Origin: Myrmaecium sp. VS I D KN 1
Lineage: Eukaryota > Ascomycota > Dothideomycetes > Valsariales > Valsariaceae
Assembly (NCBI GenBank): GCA_019775845.1
Contig: JADQAV010000001.1
Span: forward strand, 1 to 64,000
Reading direction: 5' to 3'
Length of the DNA stretch: 64,000 bases
Under the pieces are notes generated by a model. That model was not told where the DNA came from and did no database searches. It saw only the letters and a list, made by a program, of their open reading frames with translations. The translations under genes were made by a program, and so were the position numbers. Shown in pieces: positions 1 to 12,131 of this stretch. The first letter of the stretch is position 1. Every line of letters starts with the position of its first letter.

Positions 1-2403
1 CCCCCCATCCTGTACAGAGTATGGGGGGGATGAACGTATCTCCTCCATTCGTGAGCGATCGATTGGATTACATAAGCCGGCGGAGAGGCAACAAGAACAG
101 AGAGATGTTGAGATCGAATCATGAAATCATATAACCACCCCTAATAATCAGGACCAGAGAAATATTAGGGGATCGACAAGACGCAGATTGCAGATGCAGT
201 GGAGAGGGGGGGAATTTGTCAACGTTCACGTTTGATGGGGGGCCTCGCTCTTTTTGCTTTCTTTGCTTTTCTTTTCTTCTCTTCTCTTCTCTTCTCTTTT
301 CTTGTAGGAACGACATCAGGCCCTCTTCTTGTTCACGTTAGAGGATGCAGGTGGTGAGTTGGTGGGTTAATGGCAGGTACATTTGATAGGCAACCAGGTA
401 TCCGTACTCCGTACTCCGTACTCACAAACACAGTCCCCTCTACTTCCTACGCGGGACACCGGAAGGTGGAGGGAAAGGTGGAGGGGAGGGGAGGGGCGTG
501 TAGGGTGTCGGACCGCAGCGCGGTCAGGGCGAAAGGGGACGGATGGAGGGTATCCCGGGAGGGGAGAAAATCCCGGGGCCATCGTGATTGGGCGGGGATC
601 TGCCCCGGGACCAGGGTTCGGATCGTCGGTCTTTTGTTTTTTTCGTTCGTTCGTTCGTTCGTTCGCTTTCCAGAGGAACTACATATACTCCGTACGGATA
701 GTACCCTTGCCAACCAACGGGAATGTCTTGATGCTCGCCTTTCTTTCGCCCGGCTCGCTTCGCGTAGGGTTGCGGCTTATGCGGGCGTGGGCAGGAGTGG
801 AGGGGGATGGATGGGAGCAGATGGTTACGATCTGGGAGGGAAAGCGAGGGAGGGAGGGGAGGGCAGGTGGAGGCTAACTAAGGCAAGCCAGGGCACGGAT
901 TTGAGGTGGAGGTGGTGGGTGGTGGAGAGGGTGGGAGGGCCGGCAAGCGACCAGGTTCGTCGATCGCGTATGCTGGCGAGAGGGAGGTCAGCTCCCATCG
1001 TCCCCCGCCGTTGGGTACGCAGACACGCAGAGTTCCTGGGCTTGTCCGTCTCTGCAAGCCCTCGAGTACGAAGTCGCGAGGTAACTCCTCCGTACATTAC
1101 CCACTATCGAGTACCATCATCTGGAGTAGTTCGTTTAGTACGAGCAGGTATTAATGATCGTACAGCAGCGGATGGCCTATTCCACGCAGCGATTGGGAGT
1201 ATATACAGTTTTAGCGACATTCTGGTTGGCATTCCTTTCTTCCTGCTCCTCCTCCTCTTGTCTCTTCGCCTCGTCTCGTCTCGCCTCGCCCTCGCCTCGC
1301 CTCCCCTCGCCTCGATTTCTCCTCTATCACCACCGACGGCGTCTCTCCTCCCTCCTCCCTCTTCCCCCTCTCGTCCTCATTCCTCTCCTTATCATCCCCC
1401 CTCGTCTTCATCTCCCGACCGTGAGCCAGGTTCTCCTTGATCTTCCACGATCCGCCTAATTCCCTCCCCGTCATCCCGAATTCTTCGCTCGTGCCTGACC
1501 CAAGGTGCGCTTGTCCCTTGGCTGCCCGGGCACCCCGGCTTCCCCACCGTTCCCGCCGTCTCCTCCCGTCCTTCCCTCGTCCGGTCCGACCCGCACATCA
1601 TCGACGACCTCCTGGGCAAAGCGGGTGCTATTAGGTACCTTCCACCTAGGATTACCTTTCGCCATACCTCCTACCTCTTCAACTCCCGTCACCGACCTGT
1701 ACCGTCCACTCCTCCAACGCCTCTCCGATTGCTCTTTATCATCCTCGTGGCTTCCACTTCCCGTCATCGCTCTTCGTCTCTACCCGTTCGCCCGTTCTAG
1801 ACGCCAGCCCGCTCCCACTCTACCCTCCAAACTCCCGTTGCCGGCGTCACCTCAACCCGGTCACCAACGACGCCCCATCCCCCCGGGCGTTCCTGTCTGC
1901 GTTCCAGAACCCGAGATAATAAACGCTTCAACGTCGCTCACCCGTCCTATCTGAGCCTCAGGCTTTCCATTCACCCTCAGATCTTGAGAGCCGCGTATCT
2001 CGAGGCCAGACCGCGCCGCGTACCGTCCTTCGACTGCTCTCGCAGGTGAGTGCCTGCCCTGATACCACGTCTCGTTTCGCACCTTCGTCCTCTCTACTAC
2101 CTAGTCCATGGGCAATTCTGCTTGCAAACTCGTGCGCTATCACCAGCGACGAGCCATCTGTATCCGCCTGTCGGTCTGTGGAGTCGTCTGCCTATCGTGG
2201 AAAAGGGTCTAGGTCCATCCTGATGGCAAAGAAGCACGCTTCACAGCCTCCGTGACGGCCGGTGTACTTATGGCCTGCTCTTCTTCTCTTTTTCGGCAGT
2301 TCATTAAACACAATGGTTTTATAATCGAACATCGATACTCATGGCGTATCAGACTTTTCAGGACCTCAAAGAACCCCTCGTGGATCAATGCATAACTTAT
2401 AGC
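1..2403. other. Upstream region / probable long 5' leader of the bZIP gene
   Basis: No gene is supported here. The region holds a (TCCGTAC)x3 heptamer array at 401-421, single copies at 689-698 (inside the palindrome TCCGTACGGA) and 1089-1095, a (TTCG)n run at about 642-665, and pyrimidine-rich tracts at 240-302 and 1225-1440. Such CT-rich tracts are typical just upstream of fungal transcription starts, so 1.2-2.4 kb may be a long 5' leader for the following gene. The open frames present are low-complexity and show no recognisable protein. Confidence 0.5.
401..421. repeat. Tandem heptamer TCCGTAC x3
   Basis: Three perfect head-to-tail copies of TCCGTAC. Further single copies lie at 689-695 and 1089-1095, and a reverse-complement copy lies at 13041-13047. 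The motif is part of the palindrome TCCGTACGGA. Confidence 0.85.
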
Positions 2404-4172
2404 ATGTCCTCGATATCACCGACCAGCCAGGTGGCGATGACATTGCCTGGCGCCGGAGATGTCCGATCAAGTCACGATGGTAGGCGCACGTTTGCTTCCT
2501 TTGCTCTCATCAATGCTCTGTCCGATTTCTGTTCCGCATATTGAGAATGTTCATGCCCTTTACCCCACATTTTCCTCTCATTCTACTGCTCAGAAATGAA
2601 TCTATCGGCACATTCAAGCTCATTTCCACAATCATATCATAGCCTCAGAAGCTGACAACAATGCGCATCTACTCCCATGTCGGACGGCTGTCAAAATTGC
2701 TGCTTCAGGTATACTCTTCTAGAGCTTTGGCAACATGGCTCGTAGTCCTGCAAGGAGGCAGCTTTGACACTGTCCCGGCTTATGGGAGTACTAGCGCTGG
2801 TCCACAACAGGCAGCGATTCTGGTCACTCGAAGAGCCCATTAGCGAATTTTAGTTTTCTGCGAGGCTTCGCGGACAAGAAAACCACGCGAGGCAGGTCAA
2901 ACTTAATAGCAGCGTTACAGTGGAACAACATAGGCTAACGTCAGCGTAGATGGCCAACCTCCAAAGCGTAGAGGTCCGAAGCCGGACAGTAAGCCGGCAT
3001 TGACAAGACGGCAGGAACTCAACCGCCAAGCGCAGAGGTAGCCATTGTCTTGCCACGTAATGATGCCGACAGTTCCTAATATGCTTGTAGGACTCACCGA
3101 GAACGTAAGGAAATGTACATCAAGGCCTTGGAACAGGAGGTGCTTCGGCTGAAAGAAGTCTTCACGAACACGGCGAAGGAGCGAGATATGTACTGTGAAG
3201 AGAACCGCCGCTTGAAGGAGCTTCTCGCAGCCCACGGTATCGCTTTTGACATGTCTCCGGGCGGAGTTCCGTCCTTTGGCCGCATGGACGGTTCAACCTA
3301 CGGTGGCAGCTCTACAGGCAGTGTCTCAGGCAGCTACAACGCCGGGACAGCCTCAACCGGAATCACTTCGCCACCACGTTTTCCGAGTGGCAGTGCTCCA
3401 CAACCAACCCCTCCAGGCGTACAGCAGCAGCAACACCAGCCACAGCAACCTCAAAATGCCGGGCTGGACTACGATCAGATCGGGATCGACTTTGTATTAA
3501 CGTACGACCGCACGCCCTATCTATCTCCACCGCCTCAGTCATAAGCATTTGCCTGAATCCCGCTCACTTCTCATCGCTCGCCATTCTTTCACCATCTTCA
3601 CTTACGTTGAGGACGTGGACCGTGGTCCACTTCATCTCTCCTATTTTAATGAATCCCATTCTGACCAGCTCTCTCCTGCCAACAGTCTCGAACGGCCTTG
3701 CATGGATCACATGCAGATGCTGCTGGTGCGGGCCAACGACAGTGACGCGGACGTCAGCGGACACGCGCTGATGGCGACGTGCCCGCCCGAGTCACACATA
3801 CACAACCATCCCGAGGAAAAATACCCGCACAAGATGCCAGATATCGGCATGCCCGACCTGATGAAGCTGCTTGACCTCAGCAACCGCCTGCCACTGGACG
3901 GTGAGATCACGCCGGTAATGGCCTGGGCTATCATCCTCCAGCACGAGCGGTTCAAGGAGATCACCGCCGCTGACTTCGAGTCCATGAAGACCGATCTGTT
4001 GGCTAAGGTCAGATGCTATGGGTACGTGCGATTACTGGGTGCACTGCTTCACCGTTCCTCTTTTGCTGACATCGTGACTCGCAGGTTTGGCGCTGTGCTC
4101 GAAGAGTTCGAAGTCCGGGACGCTCTCAGCAGCGTCTTCGCGCTCAAGGGTGAAAGGATGGCGGGCTATTGA
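2404..4172 (+). CDS. bZIP transcription factor
   Basis: Nuclear DNA-binding protein, predicted 366 aa in seven exons: 2404-2479, 2649-2708, 2854-2895, 2950-3037, 3091-3501, 3686-4021 and 4085-4172 (1101 nt, in frame throughout). The basic region is NRQAQRTHR (about residues 84-92, the N-x7-R signature), preceded by a Lys/Arg/Pro-rich stretch (GQPPKRRGPKPDSKPA). It is followed by a leucine zipper with heptads around LEQEVLRL and ENRRLKELL. A Gly/Ser/Gln-rich linker leads to a conserved helical C-terminal domain starting at LERPCMDHMQ, whose splice junction (FVLT/LERP) is clean. This architecture is seen in a conserved group of filamentous-fungal bZIPs, but I cannot assign a named orthologue. 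Exons 4-7 are secure. The three small 5' exons and the start are inferred from splice phase and plausible sequence only. It is not HapX-like, because the basic region differs. Confidence 0.8.
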
Positions 4173-5054
4173 GGCGGGGACAAACCTGGAAGGATGGCAT
4201 GGAAGGATCCTCACCGTCAGCACCAAGCACCACGTTCTTCAACTCCTGTCTGATCACAGGAACCTTTACGAATGACTGCCCCCGGCAACACCTTTTCCGC
4301 GTGCTCAATTCCGGTTGGAACGCAGCGCAGTGATACACCTTTCTGTTTCCGGGATCGAAGCGACTGATCTTTCTATATGTTATTGTATTATTCCCCTGCT
4401 GCAGTAATGACACGCCAGACAAAGCAACAATGCGATATCGATCATATATAACTTCAAAAAGATACATCCGATATCTGAACGTGACCTGATTGATGATTAT
4501 CCGCACGGGGACGTCGAACCTGCGCATTGCATGGAAAAAGGATCGCGAAACGATGCATCAGAGGGCTTGCATTAACAACAACCAAGAAGAAAGATGATTA
4601 TGCCTCCTCTTCAGAGGCCCGGATCGTACCAATCCATCCCTGTCACGCCTTAACACCATGTCCGATACAGTAACAGTACAATCATGTACCTCCAGTATCC
4701 CATTCCTTTTTTTATTTACCTGTGCCCGCACGTCATCTGGTGGTACATGAACAGTACCAACCTAAGACGACGATTCCACCCGTGCGCCGGTCCGAAACTC
4801 GAGACGAAGGCAGGCAGATGATGCATCGATATCCGAAAATAGCTAGATGAATAAGATGAAAAATAAACGAAGAAAGGAGAGAAGTAAGAATGGGTGCCGC
4901 ATCAGAAACGGACAGAGGGAGAGAGAGGGAAGAAGAGAGAAACGAAAGAAGCGGAATGGGAAGGGCGGAGAGGGTATCATTGAAGCGCATCTTTCTTCGC
5001 CTTGCTCTTTTCCTCTCTCCCGGTGCACCTTTTTGGTGGAATCGTCAGTCGGGC
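4173..5054. other. Convergent intergenic region
   Basis: This is the 3' region shared by the bZIP gene (+) and the PX-domain gene (-). No coding sequence or RNA gene is recognisable. It contains AT-rich stretches consistent with two opposing polyadenylation regions. Confidence 0.5.
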
Positions 5055-8000
5055 TCACTCGGCCAGGACGTCCCGCAGCATGGAGACGAACGGCGGCTGG
5101 AGCTTCCGCAGTTCGAGGACGTCAGGTTTTCTGGGCTCGCCGGCGGTGCGGCGGAGGTAGTCGGCGCGACGGGCGCGGCGTCGACGCTCGGCCGCGAGCG
5201 GGTCCGTCCCGTCGTCCGACTCGACGTCCGACTCCGAGTCCTCGTAGCCGTTGCCGTCGCTGTCGTATTCGAGGTCTTCGAGATCCGTCTACATGAATGG
5301 TTAGAAAAGCAGTGCCCTTTAACAGAAACAAGGATACATAAGTATGCGATGCCGACAGGGATGCACCTACCTCATGCAAGCCAAAATCGGTTGTCTTGAA
5401 CGTGTTGCTCAGCCCGGCGATGCCGACCCCCATGCCAGCAGTGTCGTCTCCCTGCGCCATCTTCTGTCGTGTCTTGTCCTGGTGCCACCGTTTGCGCGCC
5501 GCTTGCCATTTGACCAGTGCGTTGATCTCCTTGATCGCGGCGTTCTTGTCGATGAGCCCGACCTCGACAGATCCCTGGAACAACGCGTTCATGTCCAGCT
5601 TGCCTCCACCGGGCGGTCCCTTGCGCAGGAATTCAAGGATGCCTTCTAGCCATCCCATGAGCTGATCGAAGAGACCATTGTCGTGGCGATGCACCTCGTG
5701 TACGAACTTGTAAAAGTTCTCCTCGTGGCGAGCGCATAAGTCGATGAACGCTTGAACGGTCTGGTTCGGGTCGGCCGACACGTCCTGGCGTTGGGCAGAT
5801 TCAACGGTACGGATGACATCGTCAACAAAGACAGCAAAATCCGTGATGGAATTATAGACATTAGCCGACTTGTAAACGCGCACAAGAGGCTCGTAGAAGA
5901 TGGTGAAGAGGTCGCGGAAAAGTTGGAGGGTCGTTGGCTGGATTTGGGTCAGCATGGTCTTTCCCTGGTGCTACCCCTGGAAAGAGCTTCGCAAGTACAT
6001 ACCTCCTCAATAATCCTGAGCATCATCGCTTTGTCCCTTCTCCGGACATGCAGCTTGAACAGTCGCTTGAGATGAGCAAAGAGCTCCGCTCCACTCTTCA
6101 TCGAGTCATCCACCACAGTATCCAGGTTGTTCCATGCAACGTATGCATTGAAGACCTTGCCGACCTGCTCCTCGGTAAGTTCAGGTGGGATGAGGTTGGA
6201 TCGCAGAACAGCCACGACAATGTCCACCTGCTCCTCGGCAGCTTGCTGTCGAATGGCATCTTTCACCTCTTCGTCCGCCTCCGTAAAAGCTCGAATCTTC
6301 TCCGAGAAGACCGGGTCCTGGATCTTCTGCGCGGACAGAAGATCAATGCTTTTCTGGACTGATCTGATTCCATCGTTCAACGCCATGGCAAAAATTCTTT
6401 GCATGAGGGACTTTGCTCCAAATGGCTGCGCAAGGAACAGGTCGAGGACGCCACTCATGACGGCGGCAGGATTTGCGATGCGAATGACATTCTTCAAGAC
6501 GCCATAAGGGATAGCCGAGTGTATACGCTTGGCTTGAGCAAATAGTTCCGGCGAGTTGTCTTCGGCGAGAAAAAGATGGTAGATGGTTGCCGCGACTCTG
6601 TCGAAGATACTTAGCAAACCTGTGCCTTTTCAAGGGATATGTGCGCACTTACTCTATCCGCAGCCACTCCGCGAACTTTTGATACTCCGGCCTCAACTCC
6701 GCAATGGTATTCTTCACCCGAATCTCTTGAAAAAGCTTGGAGAGACCATTGCTCTCGACGATCTCTCTCCGAAACTTTTCCATGTGAACGTCCAGCTCCT
6801 GGGCACGCCTGCGCGCCACTTCATAGAACTGTCTTTGCTCCTCAATTCGTTTTTCATCCATCTCTTTTCGGCGTTCAATGTCCTCGACTTCTTCCTCGTT
6901 CAGGGTGATGGGGTCGCGAGTGAGGAACTCCGTCATTGCAGCAGAGTTGGCGATCTGTTCATTCTGCAAGAACGTCCGGAGAAAAGCCCTCAAGGACACG
7001 CGTTGTTCCTCTCGATACAGCATCACGGGCTCTCGATAGGACAAATTGTCCCCTGAAGCACGCGGTGACTTTGTGCCAGATAGCCCGCCCATGGAATTGC
7101 GCGACGAATTGCGCTTGTGGCCACTGCTTCCACCAAAGATGTAACCACGCAATCCCCCGCTACTACCATTGCTGCTATCGTCGTAAGGGCCAGAAGCATT
7201 GATCGTGTCCGTAGACCCTGAGGAAATCGAGTCCGTGTCATCCTCGCCTCCGGGTACAGAGAGCAGAGAGTTATTCTTGTTCTTCCGCGGCAACGGAGGC
7301 AGAACTTTTCCGGGAAGTTCAAGGCGTATCCTCTTGTGCAATTGCACGAAATCATGATAGCGACGGCCGACATAGAAGTCGGGCTGTCCCTCGCGTTTCA
7401 CGCGGATGATGAATTCCGCATGGGTGTGATATCGCACATGCCTCTTTACTGATGTGGTGCGCACACCTGCCACATTGATATCCCACCCATTGATCTGATG
7501 TCCCTGCGGCACGTTGATCACGAGTCCATTCTCGTTCGCGGACCTATCCACAACCTCCATCTCAGAGAATCGTATCCGCTCTTCATAGCCGGAAGCGGTA
7601 GGGATTCCGGAAACCATCATCAGTTCGACCAACTTCTCGGCTTTGCTAGCTAACTTTCTTCGTTTCGTCTCCTCGGCCCGGTCCTCGGAGGAGGAGATGT
7701 GTTTGTTTGCGAAAGATTCCAGGAACTGGAAGCACCATCAGCTTGTTGGCTCCCATATATGGACAGGAGCCACATCATCGACTTACCACTTGCAGCTTAT
7801 CTTGCCAGAATTCCTTTTCCCTTGCCTGGTCTAGGAAGGGAAAGTTGCGCACATGGTGCACAAAGATATATCGTAGGATGGGCAGCTCCGAGTCGGCCGG
7901 TTTGACCTCTCCCGCACTGGAGCGGAACGGGGCGCCAAAGCGTTGTAAGGCCGTTGGCGAGGAGAGCTCCGAGATCTCATATTTGACTTGTTGGGAGATG

Positions 8001-8313
8001 AGTTCGCGTTTTAGATCTGGGGTTCCAAACGATGTTAGGCTATGACTACTTCGTGCGTCGCAGGAAAGATTGATGCCGACCTACAGTGTTCCTGCTTGCC
8101 GGTCAATATGGAGCCTGGAGGGGGGACCGAGTAAACGGAGATCTTGGACGGGGTGCTGCGCAACGAAGGCCGCGACGAAAACCGCTCGACGGGCCCTCCA
8201 AGCTCGGGCACGGAAGGCGTGCTGTCCGCAACGGGCGTTTCGGGCGCCTCCGTAGGTGCGTCGTTCAAGGCCAGAGCAGGGGCTTGAGGAGGAGCATGGT
8301 GCCCCTCGGTCAT
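5055..8313 (-). CDS. PX-domain protein with PXB/DUF3818 (YPR097W/Lec1 family)
   Basis: Predicted 975 aa from six exons, given high to low: 8313-8085, 8016-7787, 7725-6653, 6597-6003, 5937-5371 and 5288-5055 (2928 nt, in frame). The N-terminus is disordered. A PX-associated region (LKRELISQQ...) precedes the PX domain at about residues 230-405, which has the lipid-binding RRYHDF and the PPLPRK motif. The PX domain is split by a Ser/Gly-rich insertion of about 90 residues. The rest is a long helical DUF3818-type region and an acidic tail. Family members bind phosphoinositides; the yeast homologue influences sterol and lipid-droplet distribution, so a membrane-contact role is inferred. The fourth intron (5938-6002) carries two in-frame AGs. 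The upstream one would leave a 38-nt intron and add nine residues, so the distal one, which has a GCTGAC branch site, was chosen. Confidence 0.88.
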
Positions 8314-9335
8314 CGTGCTGTGCGAGGAAGTTATGGGGTCGGATTATCGAGGCGGCAGGTCGCAGGAGAGGGGAGCAAGCAAGTATGGGGAGGCGCAACG
8401 TAGTAGACGAAGGTATACGAAGGAGAGGGCAAGCGCTTAGGGAGCAGGTTCGTGAAGAGCAGAGAGGGTGGCGTAAGGTAGTAGGTAAGGTAACGACGAG
8501 GCCGTTGGCGGGGCAGTTGCTGTATACCCTTTGGCGCCGAAAGGAAGGCGGCAACGGTCAACAGACCGGGTGGCTAAGCAAAACAGGCTCCGGCACAGTG
8601 GACTGTGAAAAGAAAGAGACACGGCTGGGGGCTGTGCGATATGTAAGGTGTGAGGTAAGATGGAGGTGAGGGGTGGATGTGTGATCTGCCAGCAGTTTCG
8701 CAGTGCAGCACCCGCACCCGGCGGCGTACGAGGGAGGGATGACGAACACGGCCCGCAAGCGCCGAGCCATTCGTCCTGGGTGGCCTCCATCTGCCACCCC
8801 GAAGAATGATGCAATCAATTCACCCAGCTCTCAGACCTTACACAGTACAACCATGGTTGTGATCATGTATCATGTCTTTGAGGCGATGGCCTTTCGCAGA
8901 TTATGAGGAACGGCGTCGTCACGCATGCACTTCAGAATTACAGTTGTATATCTGCAGGAACTGGACGAATTTGGTTGTCGACCAGACGAGGCTGAGGCAC
9001 ACGGTCGAGCCACGTACTGCCTAGGCATCACGCCCACAGACTATATGCTAAAACTAAGGGTACTACGTAAGTTTCACTGCACAGACGCGTTCACATTCAC
9101 CAGGAGTCAGGAACAGCCATCTTGTTGTATTGTGTAAATACTGCGACGAAGTTGCCAGCCAGCCCCAGCTGTGGCATCCATCTGCCAGTTCAACCAGGAA
9201 TGATGCCCGAAAATCCCATTTCTTTCCCGAACTCCAATAGCCCCTGAACGAATAATTACACCAAGGAAACAGAGAGCTTGGATCTGCAACACAGCCTTGA
9301 GACTGAAAACATCCTAGTGCTCAGATACGAGCCTG
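8314..9335. other. Promoter region of the PX gene and 3' region of ARS2
   Basis: Both flanking genes are on the minus strand. The stretch next to 8314 is purine-rich on the plus strand, hence CT-rich on the coding strand, as expected of a fungal promoter. No open frame with protein-like composition was found. Confidence 0.5.
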
Positions 9336-12131
9336 TTAGTAGTCAAGTTCACCAGTGCCACCTCCGCCAGCTGCATCCAAGTCTTCGTAGCTCTTCAGAC
9401 TCCGACCTTGGACAGCTTCCCTCGGGCCGGCACCGCCCTCAGATCGCATAGGTGGTCCACCGCGACCACTGGCGCGAGGCGGAGTCAATCTGCCGGAACT
9501 GTTCCAGCGCGCGTTGCGACCGCCGTTTTGCTGGCGATCGTACGGCCCAGCCGGTCGACTGTTATAACGATTACCACTCCGACGGATAGGACCCGCACCA
9601 TGGCCGTCCTCTCCCGCCATGGCCCAGGCACCGGCAGCAAGGCCTGGTTGGTTGAAGAAGGCCTGGAAAGGTGGGACGCCATTGCTCATCGCCCCTGGGA
9701 ACAACGCTGGCATATTCGCCAGTTGGAAACCCCGCGGTGTCCCGGTAGGGAGATGGTTGTTGAGCGGGAAATGCCCATTGCTGTTCGAATCGCTCCTCGA
9801 AGGCGCAATGTGAGCGGGATCCAGGACATATTGGTTCACAAGGTCAAGCTAAAGAGAATGGTCAATCACATATTGCAAATTGGGGGTTCGTGGGCCTTAC
9901 GTCTTTTTTGAGGTTCGTAAACCATTCCGTGTGTCTCTTCTCAACGTGTTTCCTCCAAAAGTTTTCGCCCTTAAACAGCTTCGTACAATCTGGCACCTTG
10001 CAACGATACTTGTTTTGATCCTCCTGCTTCACGAACTTTGACAGTTCCTCCTCAACGGCTTCCTCGAGTGGTTTGCCGCCGAGCTTTTTCAGATCAGCAT
10101 TCTCCGGCTCAAGGATTTGAAGCAGTTTGTCTTCGAATGTTTTGACCCAGTTGAAAGCGCGCTGCAGCTGCGCTTGGTTTTTAGTACCAAGTTTGGAGAA
10201 CTTCCTATCCTGTTCCGGAGAGTCTGGGGCTTCTGCCTCCGCAGACGTCTCCTGCTTCTTGAAGGGAAAGGGCTGGCCGGCAGCGCTAGCTTGCGCAGCA
10301 GTCTTTGCTGCAGTAGTAAGACTCGAGCGCGGTCGACGAAGATGGCCACCGGTGCATTTACGGGTGAGTTCATGCACCGAGTCGCTCTCAAAAACGCAGA
10401 AGAAACAGAAGTTATAGACGCGACGGAGGTATTCGACGAGCAAATCGAGACGCTTCTTTTTGGCAAGCAGCTCATCGTCATCGACCTCGTCTTCGTAAGC
10501 CCCTTCTTCCATGCCTTCATCTTCGCCCTCTTCCAAGTCATCGGAAGCCTTTTCCTTCTTGGAGCCAGAAGGGGCATTGACGGGCGGCTGCAACAAGCCC
10601 TTGCTACGCAGTTCTTCGACACGCTGTTCAATTTTCGCGACGCCATCGTAATCGGATCCAAGCTCTTGGTCGAGCTTATTCACCAGGCGAATGGCAAGGT
10701 CGAGATCACGCTCAATACGTTCTGGTGCAGAGAACAGATCCCAAAGCGCTTTCTTCCTGGGCGCTACGGGAGGCTCGTGTACGCCTACATGGCAGGTAAA
10801 ATTGCCGCGCTCCTCATCCTCGATCGTCTTCCCGTTGATTTCCTCAAGAGCTTTCTTAGCCACGTCCTGCGGGCCACCGTTCGCTTCCCCAGCGTCCCCA
10901 TCATCTTCATCGCCCGCCCGACCGTCGCCGCGTTCTGCTCCCATCGACTGTTCTTCATCTGCATTGTTTAGTATGACCCAGCCAATCCGATGACATTTCT
11001 TGAGAGGGTTAGGATCGCTTAAGCTCAGCCACTTGAAGCCTCCAGGTCCTTCACGAAGGTGCTCTTTGCAGAAGTTCTCCATTTTCTCACGACTTACTGT
11101 GGGAGCAATAGTCTTGATCAAGAGTGTAGGCTGCATGGAAGCGTCGTCACGGATATCGCCTCCTCGAGTGGGAACCAAATCTCCTACCCCTAACACTTCG
11201 TTTGCCGCAGTCGCTTCGCCTTCCTCTTTCTCGACGATCCCGCCAGCGCCGTTGCTCTCGTTTTTGTAGATTCCTTCCAGCGTAAATTCGTCGAAGATAC
11301 CGTTCTCGACATCCCGCTCCCAACTCTTGTATATCTCGCGCCTGTATTCGCTCAGACGACTCCGGAATCTTGCCCGCACCTCGGGATCGTATTTTTCCTT
11401 GAACCATTCCTCATTCTTATGCTGTTGGACGAAATCTCGGGCCATTTTGACTTGCAGTTTCTCTTTGTATGCATCGTAAGCGGCTTGAATCTGCTCTCTC
11501 TCCTTATTGCGCTCCTCGCGTGACTCGCGTTCGCCCTTCAGACGTGGAGGCGGTGCACGTCCACCGCTCTTCTGGCGCTCTTTTTCTTCCTTGATCACCT
11601 GCTCTACACGCCACCATTCCGCGAAGAAGTTAAAGCCAACCTGATAGTCCAGCGACATCGGGTTTGGCAATGGGTTATGTGTGATGGCAGGCCCGGCAGG
11701 CTCGGCGCCAGGCACGTACCTGTCGATTCCTGGCTGAACAGGAGGTGGGGAGGATCGACGACGCGGGAAGGGGTCATCGCGGGCCCGGTAATAGTCATCT
11801 CGTTGTCTGTCCGAGGGTTGGTAGCGGTCGATGGCGACCGGCGATCGTGACCTGCCACGAGTAGGCCGTGGGCGGCGGCTGGATTCTGTTGGGAGAGGTG
11901 TTAGCTCGAATGATTCAATTATACGATATTCCAGAAATCAATTGAACCCTGCAGATGCCTGGAGACATAATACGGGAAAACGGAGGCAGGTTGGTGTTCC
12001 GACAACATACCAGGTGAGCGGCGCCGATAAGAGTCACCGGCGGGCCGCGAGTCATCGCGACTGCTAACCAATGCTGTCAGTAAGTTTTCCAGGAGGGACC
12101 ACCAAAGTCCTGCTTACGTGTAGGAGTCCAT
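9336..12131 (-). CDS. ARS2: ARS2/SERRATE-type RNA-processing protein (fission yeast Pir2 homologue)
   Basis: Predicted 854 aa from four exons: 12131-12118, 12063-12011, 11885-9901 and 9848-9336 (2565 nt). The 14-nt first exon encodes MDSYT. It is joined to an Arg/Ser-rich N-terminus (SYRRRSPESSRRPRPTRGR), then the conserved SERRATE/ARS2 N-terminal domain (LDYQVGFNFFAEWW...), acidic linkers, a C2H2 finger (C-x4-C with FKGENFWRKHVEKRH) and the diagnostic C-terminus SYEDLDAAGGG...ELDY. ARS2 bridges the nuclear cap-binding complex to 3'-end processing, RNA decay and small-RNA pathways; in fission yeast Pir2 also acts in heterochromatin. The very short first exon is supported by a strong GTAAGC donor and exact phase. 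The start lies 1.25 kb from the divergent TSPO gene. Confidence 0.93.

Noticed and set aside
370-1440. 356-codon open frame on the plus strand
   Set aside because: It is dominated by simple-sequence translation (Arg/Gly then Ser/Pro/Leu from CT-rich DNA), overlaps other frames of similar quality, and shows no domain. It is better explained as promoter and leader DNA.
1505-1954. 149-codon Pro/Ser/Leu-rich frame
   Set aside because: It arises from a C/T-rich stretch and has no family likeness. It probably lies in the bZIP leader.
2404-4172. bZIP gene as HapX, the partner of HapC
   Set aside because: The basic region (NRQAQRTHR) and C-terminal domain differ from HapX, and no CCAAT-complex-binding motif or Cys-rich clusters are seen.
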